Position numbers and translations under genes: made by a program. Below the pieces are notes generated by a model, which was not told the origin of the DNA, did no database searches, and saw nothing but the letters and a program-made list of their open reading frames with translations. Of a stretch of 64,000 nucleotides of DNA, positions 23,921 to 33,046 are shown one piece after another. Origin of the DNA: Streptomyces sp. NBC_00663 (GTDB lineage: Bacteria; Actinomycetota; Actinomycetes; Streptomycetales; Streptomycetaceae); NCBI RefSeq assembly GCF_036226885.1, contig NZ_CP109027.1, forward strand, positions 3,968,001 to 4,032,000, in the 5' to 3' direction. Numbering within the stretch: position 1 is the first letter of the stretch; every line of letters begins with the position of its first letter.

Positions 23921-25126
23921 CTACTTCGCCGCGTCCGCCGCCTTCACCAGCGCGTCCTTGGTCACGGCGCCGACGTAGACCTTGCCGTCCTCCGTGATCA
24001 GGGCGTTGATCAGCCGCGTCTTGAAGACCGTGCCCTCGCCGAACTTGCCGCTCACCTTGTCGCCGAGCGAGTCGAGGAAGCCGCCGAAGGCGCCGCCGGC
24101 CTCGGAGCCGGACGGGATGCCCTGGCCGCCGGTGTCGAAGGCGGCGATGGAGTCCCAGCCGTCCCCGATCACGTTCAGCCCGTCGAGGCCGGCGCCGAAG
24201 CCCTCGGCACCGGAGGGCTTGGAGTGCTCCCGCGGGGCGGCCGTGCTGTTGCTGTCCTCCTCCGTGACCTTCGCGCCCTTGGGCGGGGTGAAGTCGAAGG
24301 TGGACGCGGCCGGCGCGGCGAAGCTGACCTGGGTGAAGCCGGCGTCGACGACGGCCGCGCCGCCGCTCGACGGGGTCAGCGTGAACTTCAGCGGCATTCC
24401 GGTCTTCGCGTCCACGGCGACGGTGATCTGGCCGATCGTGGACCCGTCGTCCTTGGGCTTGATGACGAGCCGGTACGCGTCCCGGCCGGCCACCTGCGCG
24501 GTGCCGTCGACCGTCACGGAGGTGGTGTCGTCGACCGCCTTGAGGGCCTCGTCGGCGAAGTCCTTGGGCGTGGCCGGGGCTTCCTCGTCGCGCTGGGCGC
24601 TCTCGTCGGCGGTGGCGTGGAAGACCTCGTTGGACTTGCTGTCGTAGCCCCACACGTCCTTGCCGTTGTGGATGAGGCTGTACTCGGCGGCGTCCTCCAG
24701 CACCGAGACCTTCTGCTTGTCCGGGCCGTCGGAGGCGACGCGCAGGGTGTGCGTGCCGGTGGCGAGTTCGGTCAGCTTGGTGGAGGGGTCGGCGGACGAC
24801 CCGTCTCCGCCGGACCGCGAGCCGCCGCCCGTGAAGGCGTCCCCGAGCCCGCCGAAGTCGGGCAGCCCCAGATCCGTGCTGATCTTCACGGTGCCGGACA
24901 GCTGCTGTACGTCCGACGCGGCGATCTTCTCGATGAGTTGCTGTGCGCTGATCTTCGGCAGGTCCGGGTCGCCGGAGTCGGCGAGCGCGGGGACGAGCCC
25001 GATGGTCGCCGCGGCCACCCCCACGACCGCGACCGGGACGACGTACCGCGCGGCCTTGCGACGCCCTGCGCGCAGGTCCTCGGCCTCGTCCGCGAGCGTG
25101 GTGTCGTCGGATTCGTACGGTGCCAT
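23921..25126 (-). CDS. LolA/MucB-like membrane-anchored protein
   Basis: 401 residues. The N-terminal cytoplasmic 30 residues are followed by one membrane segment (YVVPVAVVGVAAATIGLVP) and an extracytoplasmic beta-rich domain: LPKISAQQLIEKIAASDVQQLSGTV, GTHTLRVASDGPDKQKVSVLE, then NEVFHATADES and YRLVIKPKDDGSTIGQITVAVDAKTGMPLKFTL. This is the LolA-like fold seen in RseB/MucB and DUF2092 proteins. The ATG at 25126 was chosen because GGAGGT lies 10 bases upstream. The longer reading to 25318 crosses non-coding sequence. The neighbour is an ABC-2 exporter, so a lipid or lipoprotein carrier or a signalling role is possible. No outer membrane exists here. Confidence 0.85.
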   Translation of the reverse strand: MAPYESDDTTLADEAEDLRAGRRKAARYVVPVAVVGVAAATIGLVPALADSGDPDLPKISAQQLIEKIAASDVQQLSGTVKISTDLGLPDFGGLGDAFTGGGSRSGGDGSSADPSTKLTELATGTHTLRVASDGPDKQKVSVLEDAAEYSLIHNGKDVWGYDSKSNEVFHATADESAQRDEEAPATPKDFADEALKAVDDTTSVTVDGTAQVAGRDAYRLVIKPKDDGSTIGQITVAVDAKTGMPLKFTLTPSSGGAAVVDAGFTQVSFAAPAASTFDFTPPKGAKVTEEDSNSTAAPREHSKPSGAEGFGAGLDGLNVIGDGWDSIAAFDTGGQGIPSGSEAGGAFGGFLDSLGDKVSGKFGEGTVFKTRLINALITEDGKVYVGAVTKDALVKAADAAK

Positions 25127-25396
25127 GTGTGCCCTACCTCCGTCGTCGGCGGCGGCGTCCTCTGAAGCGCTCCCCCTGCCTAGGGAGGTGCCCCCCACGT
25201 CCAACCCGTAGCCGCCATTCTCACCCGAATCGGTGAGGATTGGTGTTTTCCCGTGGTTCCCATCTGACCAAATCGGCGGCGGCGGGGCGTCAGCCCGCGG
25301 GCTCAACTCCACGTACACCTGGGGTATGACACACGGAGGCGGCGCCTCCCCCGACCCGTAGGGGTCGCACGGAGGACGCCGCTCCGGACACGCTGG

Positions 25397-26293
25397 TCAG
25401 CCGCGCAGGAACACGTAGTCCGCGCGGTACGGCACTCCGACGATCTCCCCCGGTGTGCAGGCACCGGCCGGAGCGACTCCGCCGACGGTGTTGAGCCGCA
25501 GGATCTCGGTCGTACGGGCCAGCAGACCGCGCTGCTTGCCGGACTGAGTGGCCTTCAGGTCCAGCTCCGGGATGTTGCCGTCGCCGTTCGGGGTCCGGGA
25601 CAGGACGGCGCCGGTGACCGCGCTGCCGTCGGGCGCGACCCACTGCGGGGTACCGGAGTTGGGGGCCACGAACGAGTGTGCGATACGGCCGCCGAGCACG
25701 GCGCTGACGTCCCGCTGGGCGAAGGCGTACCCGCCGCCCGTGGCCGCCTTGCACTCGTAGATCTGCTCGCCCTTCACCACGGACGCCTGGACGTTCTTCA
25801 GCGCGTCACGGAAGTCGAAGCCGGCGACGGTGACCTGGTGCAGCTGCCCCCGCACGGCTCCACCGGGGAACTGCTTGGTGTGCAGATTGGCGTAGAACGA
25901 ACCCGGGTCGGACTTCAGCGCGTCGAGCAGCGCCGCGTCCTTCACCGTCACCGTGCCGGTGACGCTGTGCCCCCTGGCCTTCCCGAGCACCTTGCCGAAG
26001 TCGACCTTGACGTCACCGTTGGCCCCCTTGGCGCCCTGGTGGATGTGCAGGGCGGTCGGCCGGTCGAGCCCGCGCCACTTCACGGCGACGGAGACCTGGT
26101 CGCCCTGCACCTCGACGAACTCCAGCGCGGCCCCGTCCGCGTCCCCGGCGGGCACCTCGTTGGCCCCGCGCAGACTCGTGGCGAGGACGGTCGCGGTCTC
26201 GGTGGTGTTCCCGACGGCCGAGGCCGAAGTGGGCACAGCCACGGCAGCCACGGCAGCCACGGCGACAGCGCTGACGATCAGCCTCTTACGCAT
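25397..26293 (-). CDS. Secreted CHRD-domain plus DUF3455 protein
   Basis: 298 residues. A Sec signal peptide of about 26 residues ends ASA. Residues 40-150 form a CHRD domain (SLRGANEVPAGDADGAA, LHIHQGAKGANG, then FYANLHTKQFPGGAVRGQL with the HxH and PGGxxRGQ signatures). Residues 160-298 match DUF3455 (IYECKAATGGGYAFA and PQWVAPDGSAVTGAV). The role is unknown. The 270-bp gap to the next gene contains a GGAGGC-GGC-GCCTCC hairpin (25335-25349) just after this gene and a CTCACC/GGTGAG dyad (25220-25237) near the LolA-like promoter region. Confidence 0.88.
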   Translation of the reverse strand: MRKRLIVSAVAVAAVAAVAVPTSASAVGNTTETATVLATSLRGANEVPAGDADGAALEFVEVQGDQVSVAVKWRGLDRPTALHIHQGAKGANGDVKVDFGKVLGKARGHSVTGTVTVKDAALLDALKSDPGSFYANLHTKQFPGGAVRGQLHQVTVAGFDFRDALKNVQASVVKGEQIYECKAATGGGYAFAQRDVSAVLGGRIAHSFVAPNSGTPQWVAPDGSAVTGAVLSRTPNGDGNIPELDLKATQSGKQRGLLARTTEILRLNTVGGVAPAGACTPGEIVGVPYRADYVFLRG

Positions 26294-26417
26294 GAACGTG
26301 TCTCCCCGTTTCCCGGAGCCGGCACCCCCTGCGCCGACTTCCGTGGAGACATACGGGACAGATCCCAGCCTGGACTCAGCCCAAATATGTGAGCGGCATC
26401 ACATTGATGCCGCCCGG

Positions 26418-26460
26418 GGGTGCGGGAAACTGCGCGACCAGCCACAACGGACCCGCACCC
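26418..26460. terminator. Hairpin from the REP-like repeat family after the polyprenyl synthase gene
   Basis: GGGTGCGGG (26418-26426) and CCCGCACCC (26452-26460) form a perfect 9-bp stem around a loop containing AACTGCGCGACCAGCC, which is the other strand of the GGCTGGTCGCGCAGTT core found at 22812. It lies 27 bp past the stop of the minus-strand synthase gene and probably terminates it. Confidence 0.65.
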
Positions 26461-26486
26461 GGCACCAAAACAGCAAGCCCCGAGAC

Positions 26487-27497
26487 TTACCCCGCCCGAT
26501 GCACCACGGCGTCACAGAGCTCGGTCAGCGCAGCCTTCGCATCGCACTCCGGCAACGGAGCCAGCGCGGCCCGCGCATCCTCCGCGTAGCGAACCGTGTC
26601 CCGCCGAGCCTGCTCCAGCGCGGGATGCGTCCGCAGCGCCCCCAACGCCTCCGCAAGCCGCGCGTCATCGGTCAGATCGGAGTCCAGCAGCTCGCACAGC
26701 GCCGCGTCCTCCGCCAGCCCCAGCCGCGCCGCCCGCTCGCGCAACCGCAGCACCGGCAGCGTCGGAATGCCCTCGCGGAGATCCGTCCCGGGCGTCTTCC
26801 CCGACTCGTGGGAGTCGGACGCGATGTCGAGCACGTCGTCCGCGAGCTGGAAGGCGACGCCGAGCCGCTCCCCGTACTGCGTCAGCACATCGACCACCGA
26901 CTCGTCGGCGCCCGACATCATCGAACCGAACCGGCACGCCACCGCGATCAGCGAACCGGTCTTGCCGCCCAGCACATCCAGGTAGTGCTCGACCGGGTCC
27001 CGGCCGTCGACCGGTCCGGCGGTCTCCAGGATCTGTCCGGTCACCAGGCGTTCGAACGCCTCGGCCTGGATCCGGACCGCCTCGGGGCCGAGGTCGGCGA
27101 GGATCTGTGAGGCGCGGGCGAACAGGAAGTCACCCGTGAGGACGGCGACGGAGTTGCCCCAGCGGGTGTTCGCGGCGTCGACACCGCGCCGCACCGTCGC
27201 CTCGTCCATCACGTCGTCGTGGTACAGCGTCGCCAGATGGGTCAGCTCGACGACCACCGCCGACGGCACCACGCCGGGGGCGTACGGGTCGCCGAACCGA
27301 GCAGTGAGCATCACAAGAAGCGGCCGGAAGCGCTTGCCGCCCGCGCGGACGAGATGCTGTGCGGCCTCCGTGATGAAGGGGACCTCGCTCTTGGTGGCTT
27401 CGAGCAAACCCTCCTCGACAGCAGCCAATCCGGCCTGGACATCGGCTTCGAGAGCCTGGTCCCGCACGCTCAGCCCGAACGGCCCGACGACGGTCAC
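26487..27497 (-). CDS. Trans-polyprenyl diphosphate synthase
   Basis: 336 residues. The first aspartate-rich motif DDVMD is at 94-98 after LATLYH, the second DDVLD at 220-224, with KRFRPLLVML near 55 and the conserved GKTGSLI at 178-184. It condenses isopentenyl diphosphate onto allylic primers. The length and non-bulky residues before the first motif suit a long-chain product, plausibly the C40-C45 tail of menaquinone used by the complexes I encoded on both sides (inference). The GTG start at 27497 is used. Chain length cannot be fixed from sequence. Confidence 0.93.
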   Translation of the reverse strand: MTVVGPFGLSVRDQALEADVQAGLAAVEEGLLEATKSEVPFITEAAQHLVRAGGKRFRPLLVMLTARFGDPYAPGVVPSAVVVELTHLATLYHDDVMDEATVRRGVDAANTRWGNSVAVLTGDFLFARASQILADLGPEAVRIQAEAFERLVTGQILETAGPVDGRDPVEHYLDVLGGKTGSLIAVACRFGSMMSGADESVVDVLTQYGERLGVAFQLADDVLDIASDSHESGKTPGTDLREGIPTLPVLRLRERAARLGLAEDAALCELLDSDLTDDARLAEALGALRTHPALEQARRDTVRYAEDARAALAPLPECDAKAALTELCDAVVHRAG

Positions 27498-27704
27498 GAG
27501 GGGTCTCCTGTCTGCTGGTGTCTACTGGCGCTTACGCGGTTTGTCGATAGGTCGCTGCCTTCACTCAAGTCAGCGTATCCGGTCACCTTTCGATCACCGT
27601 CGCCCCCCACCCGTGCAGCGCGGGCGGTATCGGATCACGGCCGGTATGTTTCTGATCACCTGAAAAGAACGGATATCTATCGAGTTAAACGGAAGTAGTG
27701 GAGT

Positions 27705-29207
27705 GTGTCTCGAACCAGTGTCGATGTAGAGCCCGGAAGTCAGCCACCCCCCGAGGACGACACCGCCTTCTTCGGCCAGCCGAAAGGCCTGCTCACCCTC
27801 TCCGGTCTGGAGGTCTGGGAGCGCTTCTCGTTCCTGGGCATGCAGGCCATCCTCGTCCTGTACTTCGCCGACTCGGTGGCGAACGAGGGCATGGGCATGT
27901 CGGCCGGAACCGCCGCCTCCGTCTCCGCGGCCTACGGCACCCTCGTCTACCTCGTCTCCGTCGCCGGCGGCTGGCTCGCCGACCGCATGCTCGGCTCGTA
28001 CCGCGCGGTGCTGTGGGGCGGCATCCTGATCGCCTGCGGGCACTACTCCATGGCCGTGCCGACCTCGGCCATGACCTGGGTGGGCCTCGGGCTGATCAGC
28101 GCCGGCACCGGGCTGCTCAAGCCCAACGTGGCCACCATGGTCGGCAAGCTCTACCGGACCGACGACGAGCGGCGTGACGCCGGTTTCGCCCTCTACTACA
28201 TGGCGATCAACATCGGCGCCTTCGCGGGCCCCCTGATCACCGGCTGGCTGGGCGACCACAAGGGCTGGCACTGGGGTTTCTCGGCCGCCGCGATCGGCAT
28301 GACCTTCGGGCTCGTTCAGTACGTCGCCGGGCGCCGTCACCTGGCCGGGCGCAAGCACGCCGCCGAGTTCGCGCTCGCTCGGGACGCGATGCGGCGGGCG
28401 GTGCGGCTGATCGTCGTCGGCGTCGTGGCCGTGGGCCTGGTCGCCACCGCGCTCGCCCTGGCCGGCTGGCTGACCATGGACCGGTTCGTCGACCTGCTCA
28501 CGCTGATCTCGGTGATCGCGCCGGTCGTCTACTTCACGGTGATGTTCACCAGCCCCCGGGTCACTCCGGAGGAACGCGGCCGGCTCAGGCCCTACATCGT
28601 GCTCTTCCTCGCCTCGACGGTCTTCAACTTCATCCTCTTCCAGGCCTACTCCACGATGATGCTGCTGGCCTCGACGAACGCCGAGACGACGATCCTCGGC
28701 TTCGACTTCCCGGCCAGCTGGTACGCCTCCGCGCTGGGCGCCTTCGAGGTCGGGCTCGCGCCCTTCGTGGCCGCGCTGTGGGTACGGATGGGCCGCAGCC
28801 AGCCGCACGCCTCCAACAAGATCGCCATCGGCGTCGTACTCGGCGGTCTCTCGTTCCTGCTCATGGTCGTGCCGACGAGCGGGCACGGCAGCGACGACTA
28901 CCTGATGTCCGTCTGGTGGATCGTCGGCTCCTACCTGCTCCTGGGCCTCGGCGACATCCTCCTGGAGACCTCCGGCATGTCCGCCACCACCAAGCTGGCC
29001 CCGGCCGCCTTCTCCAGCCAGACCATGTCCCTCTGGTTCCTCTCCCTCGCCCTCGCCAACGGCATCCAGGCCCAGACGGTGAAGCTCTACGACGATGTCT
29101 CCCACCCGGCCTACTTCGGCGTCAACGGCGCGATCGCGGTGGTCGCGGGTCTCGCGGTGATGGCCGCCGCGCCGTGGCTGCGCCGCACCATGCACCCCGT
29201 CCACTGA
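27705..29207 (+). CDS. Proton-dependent oligopeptide transporter (POT/PTR family)
   Basis: 500 residues, 12-14 helices. The POT signature GLEVWERFSFLGMQAIL contains the ExxER proton-coupling motif. The second signature is FALYYMAINIGAFAGPLITGWL, and GLLKPNVATMVGKLY is conserved in helix 4. Imports di- and tripeptides with protons. The GTG at 27705 follows an AT-richer leader (27630-27700). Three GATCAC direct elements (about 27592, 27634 and 27653) in the 207-bp gap could be regulator sites. The next gene encodes a peptidase-like hydrolase 10 bp away. Confidence 0.94.
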   Translation: MSRTSVDVEPGSQPPPEDDTAFFGQPKGLLTLSGLEVWERFSFLGMQAILVLYFADSVANEGMGMSAGTAASVSAAYGTLVYLVSVAGGWLADRMLGSYRAVLWGGILIACGHYSMAVPTSAMTWVGLGLISAGTGLLKPNVATMVGKLYRTDDERRDAGFALYYMAINIGAFAGPLITGWLGDHKGWHWGFSAAAIGMTFGLVQYVAGRRHLAGRKHAAEFALARDAMRRAVRLIVVGVVAVGLVATALALAGWLTMDRFVDLLTLISVIAPVVYFTVMFTSPRVTPEERGRLRPYIVLFLASTVFNFILFQAYSTMMLLASTNAETTILGFDFPASWYASALGAFEVGLAPFVAALWVRMGRSQPHASNKIAIGVVLGGLSFLLMVVPTSGHGSDDYLMSVWWIVGSYLLLGLGDILLETSGMSATTKLAPAAFSSQTMSLWFLSLALANGIQAQTVKLYDDVSHPAYFGVNGAIAVVAGLAVMAAAPWLRRTMHPVH

Positions 29208-29217
29208 GGTCACAGCG

Positions 29218-31218
29218 ATGAGCCTGCACATCCGTACGTCCTTCCCCTACGAGACGGCCCACGAGGATCTCCGCATCCCGCTCCCGGACGGGACGCTGTT
29301 GTACGCGCGCGTGTGGCGGCCGCTCACCGAAGAACCGGTACCCGCTCTGCTCGAATACCTGCCGTACCGGCTGACCGACTGGACCGCGCCCCGCGACTTC
29401 CAGCGCCACCCCTGGTACGCGGGCCACGGCTACGCCTCCGTGCGCGTCGACGTCCGTGGGCACGGCAACAGCGAGGGGCTGCCGACGGACGAGTACTCGG
29501 CGACCGAGCTGGCCGACGGGGTCGAGGTGGTCAACTGGCTGGCGGCGCAGCCCTGGTGCGACGGCCGGGTGGGCATGTTCGGCATCTCCTGGGGCGGTTT
29601 CAACTCCCTCCAGATCGCGGCCCTCGCGCCCGAGCCGCTCAAGGCGGTCGTCACGGTCTGCTCCACGGACGACCGCTATGACAACGACGTGCACTACATG
29701 GGAGGTTCCGTCCTCGCCGTCGACATGCACGCCTGGGCCGCCACCATGCTGGCCTTCGTCTCCCGGCCGCCCGACCCGCAGTACGCGGGCCCGGCCTGGC
29801 GGGACCTGTGGCTCGAACGCCTGGAGCATGTCGACCCGTTCATCCACACCTGGCTGAACCACCAGACCCGCGACGCCTACTGGCGGCACGGCAGCGTCTG
29901 CGAGGACTACGGCGCGATCGACGCGGCGGTCCTGGCGGTGGGCGGCTGGCACGACCCGTACCGCGACACGGTGCTGAGGCTCGTCGAGCAGCTGCCGCCG
30001 GACCGGGTACGCGGGCTCATCGGCCCCTGGTCCCACCAGTACCCGGACCGCGGGCTGCCGCCGGGCCCGGCGATCGGCTTTCTCCAGGAGACCCTGCGCT
30101 GGTGGGACCAGCACCTGAAGGGCGTCGACACCGGCGTCATGCGCGAACCCCTCCTGCGGGCCTACGTCAGCGACTCCCACCGCCCCGCCACGGTGTACGA
30201 CACCCTCCCCGGCCGCTGGGTCGGCGAGCCGGCCTGGCCCTCCCCGCACGTCACGACCATCTCGTACGGCCTCCAGGGCGCCCCCGTCCTCGTCCGCTCC
30301 CCGCAGCACACGGGGGTGGACGCCGGGCGCTTCTTCCCGTTCGGGAACGACGCCGACCTGCCGCCCGACCAGCGGGAGGAGGACGCCCGCTCGGCCTGTT
30401 TCGAGTTCGCGGTGGGCGAGGAGACCTGGGTGCTGGGGCGGCCCCGGGTGCGGTTGCGGGTGACGTGCGAGGTGCCGCGCGGGCAGGTGATCGCACGGTT
30501 GTGCGATGTGGCGCCGGACGGTGCGTCGACGCTGGTCACCCGGGGCGTGCTGAACCTGTCGGCACGGCACGGGCGGGACCGGGCGGTGCCGTGGGAGCCG
30601 GGGGCGACCGGGGAGGTCGTCTTCGACCTGAACGGCATCGGGCATGTCTTCCCGCCGGGCCATCGCATCCGGCTCGCGGTCTCCTCCGCGTACTGGCCCT
30701 GGATCTGGCCGCAGCCCGAGTCGGAGGCCGGGTTCACGCTGGACCCGGCGGGCAGCTTCCTGGAACTGCCGGTGCGTTCGCGGGAGTTGGACGGCGACAT
30801 CGCATTCGGGGAGCCCGAGCAGTCGGAACCACTGGGCGTGAACCACCCGGCCACTCTCGACGAACCCCGCCCCGAGCGGCTCGTCGTCCGGGACGTCGCC
30901 ACGGGCGAGTGGCGACTCGAGGTCGACCCCCGCTACGGCGGCACCCGCGTCTACCCCGACGGGCTGGAGTTCACCGAGGACGCGTTGGAGACGTACTCGG
31001 TCAACGAGACCGACCCCCTGTCGGCCCGCGCCCGCTCGGACTGGTCGATCCGGCTGCACCGGCCGGAGCTGGGCTGGGACACGACCGTCCGGACCCGCTC
31101 GGAGATCACCTGTGAGTCGGCTGTGTTCCTGACCTCCAACGAGGTGATCTGCACGGAGGGTGGCGAGGTGGTCTTCCACCGGACCTGGGAGAAGCGGATT
31201 CCACGAACGGCCGGTTAA
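29218..31218 (+). CDS. CocE/NonD-family hydrolase (Xaa-Pro peptidase-like)
   Basis: 666 residues, no signal peptide. The alpha/beta-hydrolase domain has the nucleophile Ser124 in FGISWGGFNS, the acid in GGWHDPYRD near 245 and His in GPWSHQYPD near 276. The C-terminal jelly-roll domain (residues 400-550, RVRLRVTCEVPRGQVIARLCDV and FPPGHRIRLAVSSAYWP) is the X-Pro dipeptidyl-peptidase C-terminal type. Family members hydrolyse peptides after proline or esters. Operon position after a peptide importer supports intracellular peptide breakdown (inference). The start ATG is 10 bp after the transporter stop. Confidence 0.9.
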   Translation: MSLHIRTSFPYETAHEDLRIPLPDGTLLYARVWRPLTEEPVPALLEYLPYRLTDWTAPRDFQRHPWYAGHGYASVRVDVRGHGNSEGLPTDEYSATELADGVEVVNWLAAQPWCDGRVGMFGISWGGFNSLQIAALAPEPLKAVVTVCSTDDRYDNDVHYMGGSVLAVDMHAWAATMLAFVSRPPDPQYAGPAWRDLWLERLEHVDPFIHTWLNHQTRDAYWRHGSVCEDYGAIDAAVLAVGGWHDPYRDTVLRLVEQLPPDRVRGLIGPWSHQYPDRGLPPGPAIGFLQETLRWWDQHLKGVDTGVMREPLLRAYVSDSHRPATVYDTLPGRWVGEPAWPSPHVTTISYGLQGAPVLVRSPQHTGVDAGRFFPFGNDADLPPDQREEDARSACFEFAVGEETWVLGRPRVRLRVTCEVPRGQVIARLCDVAPDGASTLVTRGVLNLSARHGRDRAVPWEPGATGEVVFDLNGIGHVFPPGHRIRLAVSSAYWPWIWPQPESEAGFTLDPAGSFLELPVRSRELDGDIAFGEPEQSEPLGVNHPATLDEPRPERLVVRDVATGEWRLEVDPRYGGTRVYPDGLEFTEDALETYSVNETDPLSARARSDWSIRLHRPELGWDTTVRTRSEITCESAVFLTSNEVICTEGGEVVFHRTWEKRIPRTAG

Positions 31219-31431
31219 CTGCGAGTTGGGCCGCATTGCCCGATTTGCCACTCTTGCGCTTGACGGTGAGTTGGCTCACTTCACCCTGTCCGAAAACCCC
31301 GGAATTCCGGGCCTCACAATCCACGCACCAAGGTCAACAGGTGCCATCTGTGAATCCGGTACTTGTTTCGGACATGTGCAGTCGCATACGTTCCCGGCCC
31401 GGGTGGACGCCGAATCCTGCCGCCACCCGTA

Positions 31432-31600
31432 GATCGCTCACACAGAGAACTTCACGGCAGGAGCGGGGGACCCAGGTAAGTCGCCGGACCGGGCGTCTTC
31501 GGACATACCGGTACGGCTTGGGGTGAAGTCATGCCTTCTTCGGCATGGCCGGGCAGCTCCCGCCCGAACCCGACAGCTCACCTCGCAGGCGACGGAGAGG
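31432..31600 (+). ncRNA. Cyclic di-AMP (ydaO/yuaA) riboswitch
   Basis: Part of the 391-bp gap before the transglycosylase gene. Conserved ydaO blocks occur in order: GGAGCGGGGGACCCAGGTAA (31460-31479), TTGGGGTGAA (31518-31528), a CATGCC/GGCATG hairpin, then GAACCCGACAGCTCACCTCG (31566-31585) and AGGCGACGGAGAGG. In streptomycetes this aptamer precedes cell-wall hydrolase genes and c-di-AMP lowers their expression. The aptamer's 3' strand runs directly into the GGAGAGG ribosome site (31594-31600). Upstream, 31219-31430 holds a CCCGGAATTCCGGG palindrome (31298-31311) and a possible -35 TTGTTT (31363), but no gene. Confidence 0.9.
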
Positions 31601-31609
31601 AACTTCGTC

Positions 31610-32056
31610 ATGCGTCTGTCCCGCAAGCTCGCCGTCACCGGTGCCGCCATCGCCGCGCTCGCCTTCCCCGTCGTCGGCGCGACCACCGCGTCCGCGGCCA
31701 CCACGACCACGGTCACCGCCACCTCGCTCGGCTACTCCGACAGCCTCGACGGCTGGATCCGCGCCTCGCTCCAGGTCATGGCCCAGAACGGGATCCCCGG
31801 CTCCTACGACGGCATCTACCGCAACGTCATCCGTGAGTCCTCGGGCAACCCGTACGCCATCAACAACTGGGACTCCAACGCGATCGCGGGCACGCCCTCC
31901 AAGGGCCTGCTCCAGGTGATCGACCCGACCTTCAACGCGTACCACGTGGCCGGCACCTCGTGGAACTCCTACGACCCGGTCGCGAACATCACCGCGGCCT
32001 GCAACTACGCGGCCGCGGTGTACGGCTCGATCGACAACGTGTACGGCGCGTACTAA
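31610..32056 (+). CDS. Secreted lytic transglycosylase-like protein
   Basis: 148 residues. Signal peptide RLSRKLAVTGAAIAALAFP ends near ASA at 30. The mature SLT-type domain has the catalytic Glu in VIRESSGNPYAINNWD, followed by GTPSKGLLQVIDPTFNAYH and NITAACNYAAAVYGSIDNV, the typical goose-lysozyme/SLT pattern. It cleaves peptidoglycan glycan strands. The ATG at 31610 follows GGAGAGG by 9 bases at the end of the c-di-AMP riboswitch. Its stop codon overlaps that of the convergent HAD gene. Confidence 0.93.
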   Translation: MRLSRKLAVTGAAIAALAFPVVGATTASAATTTTVTATSLGYSDSLDGWIRASLQVMAQNGIPGSYDGIYRNVIRESSGNPYAINNWDSNAIAGTPSKGLLQVIDPTFNAYHVAGTSWNSYDPVANITAACNYAAAVYGSIDNVYGAY

Positions 32057-32865
32057 GAGCCGCTGAAGAGTCTTTCGAGGACGACGGCGACGCCGTCGTC
32101 CTCGTTCGACAGGGTCACCTCGTCTGCCACGGCCTTGAGTTCGGGGTGGGCGTTGGCCATCGCGACGCCGTGGGCCGCCCAGTCGAACATGGGGATGTCG
32201 TTGGGCATGTCGCCGAAGGCGAGGGTGTCCCGCGGGCCGAGGCCGAGGTACTCGGCGGCCAGTGCGAGGCCCGTCGCCTTGGTGATGCCGCATGGCTGGA
32301 GTTCGACGGTGCCGGGGCCGGACATCGTCACCGTCGCGAGGGAACCGACGACTCCGCGCGCGGTCGCCGCCAACTCGTCGTCGGACAGGGCGGGGTGGCG
32401 CAGCAGCACCTTGCTGATCGGCTCGCACCACAGGTCGTCGCGGCGGCCCACCCGCACGGCGGGCAGGGTCGGGTGCGGCATCAGATACCCGGGCTCGATG
32501 AGCGTGAGGCCGTCCACACCGTCCTGGTCGACGGCCGCGTAGACCTGGCCGACCTCTGCTTCGATCTTGCCGAGCGCGGTCTCGGCCAACTCCCGGTCCA
32601 GGGTGACCGACCACAGCAGACGGTCCGCGCCCGCGTCGTAGACCTGCGCACCCTGCCCGCACACCGCGAGCCCGGTGCTGCCGAGGTCGTCGAGGAGCGG
32701 CCGCACTCTCGGGGCCGGCCGGCCGGTCACCACCAGATGCCGGGCCCCGGCCGCCGCCACGCGCGCGAGAGCGGCGAGCGAGCGGTCGGAGAGCGTGTCG
32801 TCGCCCCGGAGCAGGGTTCCGTCCAGGTCAGTGGCGACGAGTGAATATGCGGTGGGTGCGGCCAT
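32053..32865 (-). CDS. HAD-superfamily (Cof-type) phosphatase
   Basis: 270 residues. HAD motif I is VATDLDGTLL, motif II VVTGRPAPRV, Lys in ITKATGLALAAEYLG, and motif IV TLAFGDMPNDIPMFDWA. The intervening C2-type cap identifies the Cof/sugar-phosphatase branch (Mg-dependent, cytosolic). Substrate unknown. The ATG at 32865 is placed at the conserved N-terminus, dropping a 19-residue upstream reading. The TAG stop overlaps the TAA of the transglycosylase gene on the other strand. Confidence 0.92.
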   Translation of the reverse strand: MAAPTAYSLVATDLDGTLLRGDDTLSDRSLAALARVAAAGARHLVVTGRPAPRVRPLLDDLGSTGLAVCGQGAQVYDAGADRLLWSVTLDRELAETALGKIEAEVGQVYAAVDQDGVDGLTLIEPGYLMPHPTLPAVRVGRRDDLWCEPISKVLLRHPALSDDELAATARGVVGSLATVTMSGPGTVELQPCGITKATGLALAAEYLGLGPRDTLAFGDMPNDIPMFDWAAHGVAMANAHPELKAVADEVTLSNEDDGVAVVLERLFSGS

Positions 32866-33046
32866 GATCAGAGAATACGGATGGAATCCCCCGCCGACTC
32901 GACGCGAACCGGACGGCCGCACCTTTCACATCCGTTGACGTCCGCTCCGGTTGGCGCTCACGTCGAATCCCGCAGCACGACATGGGAGTTGGGTCCTCGA
33001 AGGGCCGGCCGCGGTTCCGGCGAGTCCGGGGCGCGGTCGGCATGAC

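Noticed and set aside
29122..31251. Minus-strand frame of 709 codons over the CocE hydrolase
   Set aside because: Shadow of the well-supported hydrolase gene; no family features.
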